This document shows positions 51,668-60,065 of a stretch of DNA of 62,591 nt, one piece after another. A model generated the notes under the pieces. It was not told where the DNA came from. It searched no databases and saw only the letters and a list, made by a program, of their open reading frames with translations. A program made the translations under genes and the position numbers. The stretch spans positions 1 to 62,591 of the forward strand of contig JAHDWN010000036.1 of NCBI GenBank assembly GCA_023382675.1, written 5' to 3'. How positions within the stretch are numbered: the stretch's first letter is position 1; each line of letters begins with the position of its first letter. The stretch is from Anaerolineae bacterium (lineage in GTDB: Bacteria; Chloroflexota; Anaerolineae; Aggregatilineales; Phototrophicaceae).

Positions 51668-52600
51668 TCAAACGAGCATGGCCGAGCCGACGTCCATCTG
51701 TAAGCCTGCTTGCGCGAAAGCATCCTCCAGCCACTGGCGGATCTCACGGTATTTCGGGCCGTCGAATGGTGGCAGCAGCATTGGTTTGCGCGGGAAGCCT
51801 GCATCATAGCCCCTGGCGTAGAGACCCATCAGTGAGGCAATGGTGCTGTCAGTGAAGTGCATCTTCGCGCTCAGATCCATCATCAGCAGGTAGAGCCGTT
51901 CGGACGTGTCCATGTCGCCCTCGAAAGTCGCCCTCGTTAGCGCCGTCATGATCTCTGGCGCCCAGTTGCTCATCCCGGCGATCATGGCGCGGACGCCCAT
52001 CTGGAAGAAGGGCAGCCAGCCTTTTGACGTGCCCAGGATCAACTGGAAGTCTTTCTTCTGCGTCTTCATTTCGTAAAAGACGCGGCTGACGAAGCCCACA
52101 TCGAGCGGGCTGTCTTTCATACCGGCCAGTCCCATCTCTTGCAGCTTGCGCACCGTGCCGATGCTGAACGAGAAGCGCGAGGTCTCCGGGTTATTGTAGG
52201 CGAAGACGGGCAGCGACGTGGCCTGGATCAGATCGCGGTAGAACTGGAGCACCAGGTCTTCGCTGTGCTTGTAATAGAACGGCGGCACAGCACTGACAGC
52301 GTTGAGTCCCACCTTCTCGGCGGCCTGCGCCAGCGCAATCGTCGAGGCAGTGTCGATGCAGCCGACATGGCCAATTAACGCTTTGCCTTCGAATGCTGCG
52401 GCGACCGCTTTTGCTGCCTCGAACACGGCTGTTCGTTCCTCAATCGACATCAGCGGGCCAGAGCCGTACGAACCGGTCAGGAACAGGCCATCGACTCCAC
52501 GCTCGAACATCCAGCGCATGTGCCACCGCGTCTTGTCGAGGTCGAGCTTGCCCTCCGCATCGAAAATGGTGACATTCGGAACCAGAGAACCGGTGAACAT
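51668..52600 (-). CDS. DapA-family pyruvate aldolase/dehydratase
   Basis: A 310-residue class I aldolase. The Schiff-base lysine is Lys162 (AGMKDSPLD) and the tyrosine Tyr135 (FAYNNPE). The 2-oxo-acid-binding loop, normally GGTTGE, reads GSYGSGP (43-49), which departs from DapA and NanA and suggests another acid. RIGHT-side features include AVSAVPPFYYKHSEDLVLQFYRDL. It ends the operon behind an FGGY kinase and a Yellow-type propeller, so cleavage of a 2-keto-3-deoxy acid is a reasonable guess. Confidence 0.85.
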   Translation of the reverse strand: MFTGSLVPNVTIFDAEGKLDLDKTRWHMRWMFERGVDGLFLTGSYGSGPLMSIEERTAVFEAAKAVAAAFEGKALIGHVGCIDTASTIALAQAAEKVGLNAVSAVPPFYYKHSEDLVLQFYRDLIQATSLPVFAYNNPETSRFSFSIGTVRKLQEMGLAGMKDSPLDVGFVSRVFYEMKTQKKDFQLILGTSKGWLPFFQMGVRAMIAGMSNWAPEIMTALTRATFEGDMDTSERLYLLMMDLSAKMHFTDSTIASLMGLYARGYDAGFPRKPMLLPPFDGPKYREIRQWLEDAFAQAGLQMDVGSAMLV

Positions 52601-52603
52601 GGT

Positions 52604-54097
52604 CTATCTCCTATCCGCTAGAAATGCTTGTATGTGATGATTTAGAGCGCAAAAGGCATCGTATCGCTCCTGGTAGAGCGTGTGGATCGTCATGTTGGGC
52701 TGGAGTAAGTCTTCGGGCTGGGCGAAAGCTGCGTAATCCTCTGCCATGTCCAGCGCCAGCCAGCCGATGATGGCCGCGCCTCTGGCCGAACTTTCTGGCG
52801 AGCGCGGCACGACAACCGCCGCGCCAAAGGTGTTCGCAATCGTGCTTAACCAGACCGGTGATCGGTTCAGGCCACCCGTCACGTAGACCTTCTCTATCGC
52901 GCCGCCGCGCACGTCTTCAATCGCGCGCACGACGCGCAGCAGCGCGAAGACGATGCCCTCGATAGCGGCACGGATGTAATGGCGCGGCTGGTGGCGCAGC
53001 GTCATGCCATAGACCAGACCTTTGGCGCCCGGACTCCAGCCGGGACTTTGTTCACCGGAGAAGTAGGGGATAAAGAGCAGGTCATTCGCGCCGGGCGCAA
53101 CGCTGCTCGCCAGCCTGTCGGCGTCGCGGAAAAGGTCATCGCCTGAGTTATCGCCGTGTGGACACAGCAGATCTTTGAGCAGCCACTCGTAGACTGCGCC
53201 GCCACTGCCGATAATGCCGCCCGTGACCCAGTGATCGACGTCGGCGACATACGTCCACAGGCGAGCGGCGGCGTCGATCTGTGGGGTCGCTGTCAACACG
53301 CGCGCGGCGGCGCTCGTGCCCAGGTTGACGGCAATCGTGCCAGGTCCAATCGCACCAACGCCGATGTTGGCAAATGGTGCATCACCGCCGCCAACGATCA
53401 GCGGTGTATCCGCGGGCACCCCGACCGCCTGGCTGACCTCCGCCTGCCAACTGCGGATGATGTGGCGCGGCGAGACCAGAGCCGGCAGGGCGTCGGCGCT
53501 GATCTGAGCGAGCGCCAGCGCCTCGGCATCCCACGTGTGCGCCGCCACGTCGAGCAGCCCTGTAGCCGAAGCTGTTGACCAATCGGTGACGAGCTGGCCG
53601 GTCAGCCGAAAGATGACGTAGTCTTTGATCGAAATGAAGCGCGCAGCGTCCGGCAGCGCCAGATTCGTTTTGAGCCAGGCGATCTTCGCCAGCGGGTAAA
53701 TGGCTTGCAAAGGACAGCCCGTGCGCCGGCTCAGGTCAGCCGAGGCAATGCGCGCCAGGGCAACGGCCTGATCTGCACTGCGTGTATCCGCCCATGTCAG
53801 CGATGGCGACAGCGGCTTGCTGTCCGCATCGACGGCGAGGATGCTGTACATCTGCGCACTGACGACAACCCCCGCCAGCACATCGCCTTCCGCGAGCATT
53901 CCACTGGCTTCACGCAGCACTTTGATCACGGCGTCCGCCACCAGATCGGCGTCCTGCTCGCTCCAGCCGGGACGCGGCAGCGCCATCGTGTAGGCCCGCC
54001 GCGCGTGCGCCAGGGCGTTGGCGTTCGTATCGAATAACACCGCGCGCGCGCTGCTCGTGCCAATATCGACGGCCAGTATCCGTCTGTCGGGGGTCAT
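52604..54097 (-). CDS. FGGY-family carbohydrate kinase (gluconokinase-like)
   Basis: A 497-residue two-domain kinase. The phosphate-1 motif is AVDIGTSSARAVLFD, followed by ADTRS, then TGCPLQAIYPLAKIAWLK as in FGGY gluconokinases. PLIVGGGDAPFANIGVGAIGPGTIAVNLGTSAAARVLT holds the catalytic Asp region. FIPYFSGEQSPGW and KVYVTGGLNRSPVWLSTIANTFG are the usual C-terminal motifs. It would phosphorylate gluconate or another sugar acid/polyol. It sits 3 bases before the aldolase and 45 bases after the Yellow-type gene. Confidence 0.9.
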   Translation of the reverse strand: MTPDRRILAVDIGTSSARAVLFDTNANALAHARRAYTMALPRPGWSEQDADLVADAVIKVLREASGMLAEGDVLAGVVVSAQMYSILAVDADSKPLSPSLTWADTRSADQAVALARIASADLSRRTGCPLQAIYPLAKIAWLKTNLALPDAARFISIKDYVIFRLTGQLVTDWSTASATGLLDVAAHTWDAEALALAQISADALPALVSPRHIIRSWQAEVSQAVGVPADTPLIVGGGDAPFANIGVGAIGPGTIAVNLGTSAAARVLTATPQIDAAARLWTYVADVDHWVTGGIIGSGGAVYEWLLKDLLCPHGDNSGDDLFRDADRLASSVAPGANDLLFIPYFSGEQSPGWSPGAKGLVYGMTLRHQPRHYIRAAIEGIVFALLRVVRAIEDVRGGAIEKVYVTGGLNRSPVWLSTIANTFGAAVVVPRSPESSARGAAIIGWLALDMAEDYAAFAQPEDLLQPNMTIHTLYQERYDAFCALNHHIQAFLADRR

Positions 54098-54142
54098 ACG
54101 CGCCCTCCCAGAAAGCCACAGCCCGGCGCGGATAAGCCGGTG

Positions 54143-55288
54143 CTACTCGGCGTAGAGATACGACTTGACGCCTTCGCCCAGGTAGGCTTTCCAGACGACG
54201 AAGTTGTACGGGTGATCCCAATCGAGATCGCCGCCGAATAACTCGTGCAGGCGGTTGCTGTTGAAGATCAGATACCCCTTGTTGTCGAAAGTCATGCCAT
54301 CGACCCAGATCATGCGTTCGTCGCTGATGAACGGCTTGTAGGTCTTCGCTGCCGGGTCGTAGATCCCAATGCCCTGGCCTTCCAGCATCGTGTAATAGAT
54401 CAGCCCACGGTTGTCCGCGCCCAGGCCGTCGGTGTTCGTGCCTTTGTCGCCCAGATCGACGACTGCCGCTGCGAGCGTGGCGTCCGGCGTGGACATGTCT
54501 TGCAGCAGGGCGGTGTCCAGGGCATGCAGGTGGCGTGCAGTCAATGCGCACCAGTAGAGCGTCTTGCGATCCGCCGACAGGGCGATGCCATCCGCGCCAG
54601 TGCGCATAGGGCGGTCTTTCCAGACCGGCTTGCCCGCAATTTTGAACCAGTAATCCGGCACGTCCTGCGTACTGACGTGCTGGTGCAGTACGCGGCGCAG
54701 TTCTTTGGTGCGCATGTTGTAGACGATCAGGCCACCTTGCAGCGGGTCAGTGAAGATGCCGGAGTCGGCGATGTAGACGTAACCATTGGCATTATCGACC
54801 ATCACGTCGTTGAGGAACGACGCTTCGTAGGAGGCGATCTCATCAGGGATGACGATGGATTCGACCAATTTGTTAGCGGTCAAATCCCAGCAGACCAGCT
54901 TCTGCGCGCCATCGATACACCGCTGGCCTTCGATGTGCCCCTGGTCGAGGAACCAGGCGCGGTTCAACTCATCAATCTCCCAGCCAAGCACTGATTGCAG
55001 TGCTGCCGGGTCGCCGATGGTGTTCATGTCCCAACTGGGATAGGCGCTCAGCATCGGCTTGCCGTCGATGACTTCGATCTTGTTGACCGTGGCCGGAATC
55101 CCCGGCGACCAGCGTGGGACGGACAGGTAATAGTTGCCATTCCGGTCAGTCTTGAAACCGGCGGGCATCGCCCCTTTCCAGTATTCGCCGTCGTAAAAGG
55201 CTGTCTTCGCCGCCTCGTCCGGGAAAACCCATTCGAGCTTGCTCCAATGAAACAGTATCTCGTAACTGCCTATTTGCGCGCCGTTCAT
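54143..55288 (-). CDS. major royal jelly protein/Yellow-family beta-propeller
   Basis: A 381-residue protein resembling the MRJP/Yellow family, best known from insects but scattered in bacteria. Visible elements are KLEWVFPDEAAKTAFYDGEYWKGAMP, NYYLSVPRWSPGIPATVNKI, SAYPSWDMN, AWFLDQGHIEG, LNDVMVDNANGYVYIADSGI, TGADGIALSADRKTLYWCALTARHLHALDT, and FDNKGYLIFNSNRLHELF. No signal peptide, unlike insect homologues. Position before a gluconokinase-like gene suggests a lactonase role, but that is inferred. First gene of a minus-strand operon under the TGTCATGACA motif. Confidence 0.82.
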   Translation of the reverse strand: MNGAQIGSYEILFHWSKLEWVFPDEAAKTAFYDGEYWKGAMPAGFKTDRNGNYYLSVPRWSPGIPATVNKIEVIDGKPMLSAYPSWDMNTIGDPAALQSVLGWEIDELNRAWFLDQGHIEGQRCIDGAQKLVCWDLTANKLVESIVIPDEIASYEASFLNDVMVDNANGYVYIADSGIFTDPLQGGLIVYNMRTKELRRVLHQHVSTQDVPDYWFKIAGKPVWKDRPMRTGADGIALSADRKTLYWCALTARHLHALDTALLQDMSTPDATLAAAVVDLGDKGTNTDGLGADNRGLIYYTMLEGQGIGIYDPAAKTYKPFISDERMIWVDGMTFDNKGYLIFNSNRLHELFGGDLDWDHPYNFVVWKAYLGEGVKSYLYAE

Positions 55289-55488
55289 GACTTATCTACC
55301 TCCGAAAGAACGTGGGTCCGGCTTAGTTATCCGCCGGGATTATTCATGCTTGAACTTCCCGATTCTTTGCACTCTGCAAACGCCTCTCTTGTCGCGCAGT
55401 CTAACACTCGCCTGATATAATGTCAACACGTCATCCTGTCATGACAATGTATCCACAAACAGACAAAAACGCCTATAGTATTGATGAC
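55289..55488. promoter_or_regulatory. promoter region of the Yellow-kinase-aldolase operon
   Basis: Holds a GntR-type operator at 55430-55447. On the minus strand TTGACA at about 55425 followed 17 bases later by TAGACT may be the promoter. Confidence 0.45.
55430..55447. promoter_or_regulatory. GntR-type operator, site 1
   Basis: GTCATCCTGTCATGACAA contains the perfect palindrome TGTCATGACA (55437-55446). Read on the minus strand it is TTGTCATGACAGGATGAC, one base different from the site at 56435. It fits the GT-N-AT-N-AC half-site form of HutC-group regulators. Confidence 0.65.
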
Positions 55489-56274
55489 TTAGCGTTCGCC
55501 GCTGGGATGAGGCTGGCTGTATTCGAACTGGAAGCGCGACTTATCGCCTCTGCGCCAGGCATTGTAGTATTCGATGGGGGTGCCGCCGTCGGTATAAGCT
55601 GTGTTTTCGATGAACATGATCGGAAAGCCGAGCGGCAGGTCGAGTTGCGCGGCGATGTCTTCGTCGGCGGCAATCGCTTCGATGCTGCGTTTGACGCGTG
55701 TCACCGGGATGTTGTATTCGCGGCGGAATGTTTGATAGAGCGAGTTGACGGTGAAATCAATCTCGGTCATGCCGGGAAATAGGCGCGCGGGCATGTACGA
55801 CGTGACGATCAAAATCGGCTGTTTCAAAATGTAGCGCAGACGCTTGAGGTAGACGATGTCTTCATGAGCTTGCAGGTTGAGTTCCTGGCGAATCCGCAGC
55901 GGAGCAGGTTTGATGTCTAGTTCCAGCACCTTAGTCTCGATCAGGTAGCCCTGCTGTGTGATCGAGTCGCTGAAGCCAATCGCGGAACCCGTCCACGTTT
56001 CCATGAACTTGGGGTCGGCCACGAACGTCCCCAGCCCTTTTTCACGCGTGAGTAGGCCTTCATTGACCAGAGCATCGAGTGCCTCGCGTACAGTGGTCCG
56101 GCTGACCTGGAACATATCACATAACTGGTGCTCACTGGGTAGTTGATCGCCGCGCCGCCAGCGCTCGGCCACGATTTCCGCGCGCAGAATCTCCCGCAGT
56201 TGATAGTGATAGGGCAGTGGGCTGGACTTGTCGATTTCGGATGCACTTAGGCGGTTGCTATGGTTTGCACTCAT
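55489..56274 (-). CDS. GntR-family transcriptional regulator (HutC/FarR group)
   Basis: A 261-residue regulator. I chose the ATG at 56274 (MSANHSNRLSASE); an upstream ATG at 56310 is open but unsupported. The N-terminal winged helix has PLPYHYQLREILRAEI, QLPSEHQLCDMFQVSRTTVREALDALVNEGLLTREKGLGTFVADP. The C-terminal UTRA domain has VLELDIKPAP, VYLKRLRYILKQPI, VTSYMPARLFPGMTEIDF and PIMFIENTAYTDGGTPIEYYNAWRRGDKSRFQFEY. It probably represses the Yellow operon and the 56585 operon through the shared TGTCATGACA motif. The HutC group typically senses small acids, amino sugars or histidine intermediates. Confidence 0.92.
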   Translation of the reverse strand: MSANHSNRLSASEIDKSSPLPYHYQLREILRAEIVAERWRRGDQLPSEHQLCDMFQVSRTTVREALDALVNEGLLTREKGLGTFVADPKFMETWTGSAIGFSDSITQQGYLIETKVLELDIKPAPLRIRQELNLQAHEDIVYLKRLRYILKQPILIVTSYMPARLFPGMTEIDFTVNSLYQTFRREYNIPVTRVKRSIEAIAADEDIAAQLDLPLGFPIMFIENTAYTDGGTPIEYYNAWRRGDKSRFQFEYSQPHPSGER

Positions 56275-56434
56275 AGAGCTACACTTTCTCAAAAGTCCGG
56301 GGACATGCAATAACGGCGATGATAACGCAGCATTCTAGTCTTATTTCAGGATAATGTGAACAAGCTGTAATTACAAGATAACAACTTGGCGGGTAGGGGC
56401 GAAGAATGTTGCGAAGTATATCATTCGAACCATC

Positions 56435-56470
56435 TTGTCATGACAGGGTGACATCTTGACAGGATGACAT
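56435..56470. promoter_or_regulatory. GntR-type operators, sites 2 and 3
   Basis: TTGTCATGACAGGGTGAC at 56435-56452 contains TGTCATGACA again, and CTTGACAGGATGACAT follows at 56455-56470. The unit TGACAGG(G/A)TGACAT is repeated with 16-base spacing (56441 and 56457). The second copy covers the -35 box of the promoter below. Confidence 0.65.
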
Positions 56471-56483
56471 AATGTGTTATATT
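56456..56483 (+). promoter_or_regulatory. promoter of the 56585 operon
   Basis: TTGACA (56456-56461) and TATATT (56478-56483) are separated by 16 bases, a good sigma-70-like pair. It overlaps the GntR-type repeat, which suggests repression by steric blocking. Confidence 0.55.
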
Positions 56484-56584
56484 GGAAACAAACGGCGATT
56501 TTTGCGACAGACTTACTGACTCACGCCGTCACTAAATAAAGATTGTCTTGTCGCCTATGCGACCTAACTATTGGCAGTGAAAAC

Positions 56585-57316
56585 ATGGCGCTAAAAGTTG
56601 AGAATTGGCCTTACACGAATCCAGTTGTTTCTCATCTCTACGGAAAACCGCCGCTCGTCTGGCGTGACATGCGCGTCCAGTTGGTGGTTTACGAAACCGA
56701 CATTGCGAATGTCGCCCGTGTCATCCCCGAACCGCTCGAACCCCGCAGTAACATCGTCATCACCTGGGTATCCGAATTCCAACTCGGCACGACACAGGGC
56801 GCATTCGCCGAATTTGCCGTCTACGTACAGGTGAAGTTCAAAGACTACGAGGGTGACTACGAACCCTTCCTCTACGTCAACACGCATCTACCGCTGACAG
56901 GTGGTCGCGAAATCTGGGGCTTTCAGAAAAAGATGGCGGCTATCTCGCTGCGTCATGAGCATGAAGCTGTCATCGGTCGTGTTGACCGACTCGATCATGC
57001 CATCTTCAAAGGGCTGGTCGTGCCGGAATACGAAGCGGAGATGGGTGAAATCCCCTGGAGCCGCGACGGTGTCTTCTCGCTCAAATACATCCCTTCGGCA
57101 GAGGAGGGCGGGACGCCGATCCGCGAATTGATCCTGACCGAGGGTAAGTTCACCGCACAGGCAGGCAAGTTCTTCGGCGGGCGCGGTTCGGTGAACTTCG
57201 AACGCTCCGAGATCGACCCCACCTATCTATTGGAACCCAAACGCATCCGGGGTGGCTTCTACGGGCAGGGTGATTTGTTCTTGCCCCTGGGTAAGGTTGT
57301 TCACGACTATAAGTAG
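56585..57316 (+). CDS. acetoacetate-decarboxylase-fold protein
   Basis: A 243-residue protein of the acetoacetate decarboxylase superfamily. The ATG at 56585 is favoured over 56543, which adds 14 unrelated residues. The core block LTGGREIWGFQKKMA holds Lys115 and Lys116, at the numbers of the Schiff-base lysine and its neighbour in the clostridial enzyme. Glu76 (FAEFAVY) also falls at the equivalent place, and Arg27/Arg30 lie in WRDMR. This suggests a real decarboxylase or an imine-forming relative acting on a keto acid, but some family members are aldolases or dehydratases. It is first in the operon controlled by the GntR-type sites, before a CUT1 importer. Confidence 0.87.
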   Translation: MALKVENWPYTNPVVSHLYGKPPLVWRDMRVQLVVYETDIANVARVIPEPLEPRSNIVITWVSEFQLGTTQGAFAEFAVYVQVKFKDYEGDYEPFLYVNTHLPLTGGREIWGFQKKMAAISLRHEHEAVIGRVDRLDHAIFKGLVVPEYEAEMGEIPWSRDGVFSLKYIPSAEEGGTPIRELILTEGKFTAQAGKFFGGRGSVNFERSEIDPTYLLEPKRIRGGFYGQGDLFLPLGKVVHDYK

Positions 57317-57498
57317 TAACGTTTGACCCGGAAATGGGCGCATATCTTTTCTAACCGGTCGCTAACGAGTGACCAGGGTAGTGATGTCTTTGTCTTTAGC
57401 GGTTGTGTAGCGATAGGAGGCAGATAGCCAGCAGTTGGACGCATGGCACCAACAAGAGACTTGTGAAATCAACATCTTGGGAGTTAAGGCAAAAGGTA
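57317..57498. other. intergenic: upstream region of the binding-protein gene
   Basis: No gene. An in-frame start at 57403 adds 32 residues without signal-peptide character and was not used. GGTCGC/GTGACC forms a weak repeat at about 57357-57374. AAAGG precedes the ATG at 57499. Confidence 0.35.
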
Positions 57499-58932
57499 AT
57501 GAAGACAAACAGACGTTCAATTTTGTTCCTGACATTAGTTGTGCTCATCGTGCTGGTGTCATCTGCTGGTGTGAGCGCGCAATCCGTCACCATCAACTGG
57601 GCGACGATCGCCGGTTTTTACACCGACTGGGCAGAGCAGGTAGCGGCTGAATATGAAGCTGCCACTGGTGTGGACATCAACATCATCGGCATCGACTTCC
57701 CGCAGCTCTATCAGAACCAGGTGCTGGAGTCAGTGGCGGATACTGGCGCATACGACATCCTGACCTACGATGTCGGTTGGAAAGCGGAGTTCTCTGAGAA
57801 CGGCTATCTGCTTGCCCTCGACGATCTCGTCGCTGGCAACGAGAACGCGCAGGCAGTGCTGGCGGACATTCACCCGGCGCTGCTGGAAACCACCAGCCAT
57901 TGGCGCGGGCAAACCTTCGGCCTGCCGTATTACACGTTCACCATGGGCAACTTCTATCGTTGTGATCTGTATGAAGATGCGGGTGAGCAGGCTGCCTTCC
58001 TGTCGCGCTATGGCTATCCGCTCGATTTCCCGCGCACCTACGAACAGATGGCGGACATCGCCGAATTCTTCCGCCGCGCGCCCGGCGAAACCCTCAAGGG
58101 CGAAACACTGGATCAGGATTTCTACGGCATCGGTTTGATGGCAGGGCGCTTCCCGCAGGTGCAGGACGAGATCAACTCGATTGCCTGGAGCTGGGGCGCG
58201 CAGGTCATCAACGATGATGGCACGCCCGGCACACTGTCGATGACATTCATGAGCGCGATGTCGCTCTACGTTAACGACCTGCTGCCGTACGCGCCGCCCG
58301 GCGCGACCAGCTCGGCCTTCGACGAAGTGATTGCCCAACTGCGCCAGGGTCTGATCGCGCAGACCGGCCCGATGTACCTCGATCAGTTCCCGAACGCCAT
58401 CAAGACTGAAGACGAAGTTTCTGGCGCACGCGTCTGCACGGCCCCAACGCCCGGTGGTCACACGTGGGTGGGTGCGTTCGGTCTCGGCGTCTCGGCAGAC
58501 TCTGGACACCAGTCGGAAGCCTTCGATTTCGTCGCCTGGCTTGCCAGCCCAGAAGCGCAGCGTCGCTTCGCTGAGGGCGGCGGTTCGAGCGCGCTGCAAA
58601 GTATCCTGTCCGACACTGCACTGATCGAAGCCAATCCGCGCACGATGGGTCACTATCCCACGCTGCTCAGGGTGCTCGATCATGCCGCCGATTCGAACTT
58701 CTACCCGAACTACTACTTCGTGCCCCAGGGTGGCAAGATCTATGACGAAATGACAACCTATTATTCGGCGGCTGCCAGCGGTGAGCAGAGCATCGAAGAA
58801 GCGATGACGAACTTCGCCCAGGCGGTCGAGCGAATCTGCAACGGGCCGTGCGAAGTGGCGAATGATGCCTTCGGGGCGGATTACACACCGATCCCGAAGC
58901 CGTTCCCCTACGTCGAGTATTACGGCAGATAG
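57499..58932 (+). CDS. carbohydrate ABC transporter substrate-binding protein (family 1)
   Basis: Secreted protein of 477 residues. The signal MKTNRRSILFLTLVVLIVLVSSAGVSAQ has a twin-positive start and an SAQ end, without a lipobox. The mature protein has VTINWATIAGFYTDWAEQVAAEYEAATGVDINIIGIDFPQLYQNQVLE, AYDILTYDVGWKAEFSENGYLLALDDL and YYTFTMGNFYRCDLYEDAG. Cysteines at FYRC and GARVC may form a disulfide. It resembles sugar- or glycerol-type binding proteins. Together with permeases at 59089 and 60066, a small membrane protein and two ATPases it forms one operon. Confidence 0.88.
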   Translation: MKTNRRSILFLTLVVLIVLVSSAGVSAQSVTINWATIAGFYTDWAEQVAAEYEAATGVDINIIGIDFPQLYQNQVLESVADTGAYDILTYDVGWKAEFSENGYLLALDDLVAGNENAQAVLADIHPALLETTSHWRGQTFGLPYYTFTMGNFYRCDLYEDAGEQAAFLSRYGYPLDFPRTYEQMADIAEFFRRAPGETLKGETLDQDFYGIGLMAGRFPQVQDEINSIAWSWGAQVINDDGTPGTLSMTFMSAMSLYVNDLLPYAPPGATSSAFDEVIAQLRQGLIAQTGPMYLDQFPNAIKTEDEVSGARVCTAPTPGGHTWVGAFGLGVSADSGHQSEAFDFVAWLASPEAQRRFAEGGGSSALQSILSDTALIEANPRTMGHYPTLLRVLDHAADSNFYPNYYFVPQGGKIYDEMTTYYSAAASGEQSIEEAMTNFAQAVERICNGPCEVANDAFGADYTPIPKPFPYVEYYGR

Positions 58933-58969
58933 CACGCGGTTGCGGGTGCTGATCCAACGCTAAACGACT

Positions 58970-58997
58970 GGCATGGGGAGACCGCCATCCCCATGCC
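58970..58997 (+). promoter_or_regulatory. stem-loop between binding-protein and permease genes
   Basis: GGCATGGGGA and TCCCCATGCC form a perfect 10-base stem with an 8-base loop, 37 bases behind the binding-protein stop. No T-run follows. Confidence 0.75.
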
Positions 58998-59088
58998 CAT
59001 CTCAAGAACAATGGCGGCAGTCGGGGCTGATTGGCAGAATACAAAGCGCAATCAATCTGCGACGTTCGAGTAGTCTGGAGCTGGCAGT

Positions 59089-60048
59089 ATGGCAAATCTG
59101 GCGGACGTATCCAGCCAAGTGTCCACAAGGGCAGCCGAAAGCGCGCCCCCCAAAAAGCGTGTACTTTCAGACACCTGGTATTCTGTGCTGCTTATTACCC
59201 CTGCAATGATCTTCATTTTCATCTTTGCGCTTTTCCCGCTAGGCTACGCCATCAACGTGTCCCTGCGCTACGCTGATCTCACCAGCCCGCAGGGGATTAG
59301 CGACTATGTGGGGCTGGAAAACTATCGTTTCGCCCTCAACGACAACATTTTCTGGGCGTCGGTGCAGCGCACGCTGACGTTCGGCGTTGCAGCCGTGGCG
59401 ATTGAGATGGTGCTCGGCATTGCGATAGCTTTTCTTCTGAATGAAATCAAGTGGTTGAAAGGGCTGGCGCGCAGCCTGTTCATCTTGCCACTGGCAGCCT
59501 CACCGGTCGCCGTCGGTTTGATCTGGCGCTACATGTATCACCCAGAATTCGGCGTCTATAACGGCATCCTGGCGTCGCTCGGCCTGCCAGAGCAGAACTG
59601 GCTCGGCAGCACGGCGCTCGCTATGCCCAGCGTCATTATCTTCGACGTGTGGCAGTGGACGCCGTTTGTGGCGTTAATCGTGCTGGCTGGTCTGCAAGCG
59701 CTGCCCAAAGAGCCGTTCGAGGCGGCGCGTCTCGACAAAGCTTCGACCTGGCGCATCTTACGCACGCTCACGTTCCCGATGCTCGCGCCCGTGCTTACAC
59801 TGGTCTTCGTCCTGCGCGCCATCGACGCCGTGCGTCTCTACGATGCAGTTTTCTCGCTGACTCAGGGCGGCCCAGGGCAGGCGACCGAAGTCGTAACCTA
59901 CTATCTCTACCGGTTGGGGCTGCGCTTCTTCCGTCTTGACCAATCGAGCGCGATGTCGCTGCTCTTCCTGTATGCGGTGGTCGTGTTTACCGCGCTCCTC
60001 ATGCGCCGGTTCATGCGCAACATCGCCGAACGCGCCCGGCGCGCCTAG
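59089..60048 (+). CDS. carbohydrate ABC transporter permease, MalF/UgpA type
   Basis: Inner-membrane permease of 319 residues. The N-terminal helix is VLLITPAMIFIFIFALFPLGYAINVSLRYADL, and the EAA loop is PKEPFEAARLDKASTWRILRTLTFPMLAP. LFILPLAASPVAVGLIWRYMYHPEFGVYN is characteristic of CUT1 permeases. It is followed after 17 bases by its partner. Confidence 0.93.
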   Translation: MANLADVSSQVSTRAAESAPPKKRVLSDTWYSVLLITPAMIFIFIFALFPLGYAINVSLRYADLTSPQGISDYVGLENYRFALNDNIFWASVQRTLTFGVAAVAIEMVLGIAIAFLLNEIKWLKGLARSLFILPLAASPVAVGLIWRYMYHPEFGVYNGILASLGLPEQNWLGSTALAMPSVIIFDVWQWTPFVALIVLAGLQALPKEPFEAARLDKASTWRILRTLTFPMLAPVLTLVFVLRAIDAVRLYDAVFSLTQGGPGQATEVVTYYLYRLGLRFFRLDQSSAMSLLFLYAVVVFTALLMRRFMRNIAERARRA

Positions 60049-60065
60049 ACGAGGAGACATCCATC

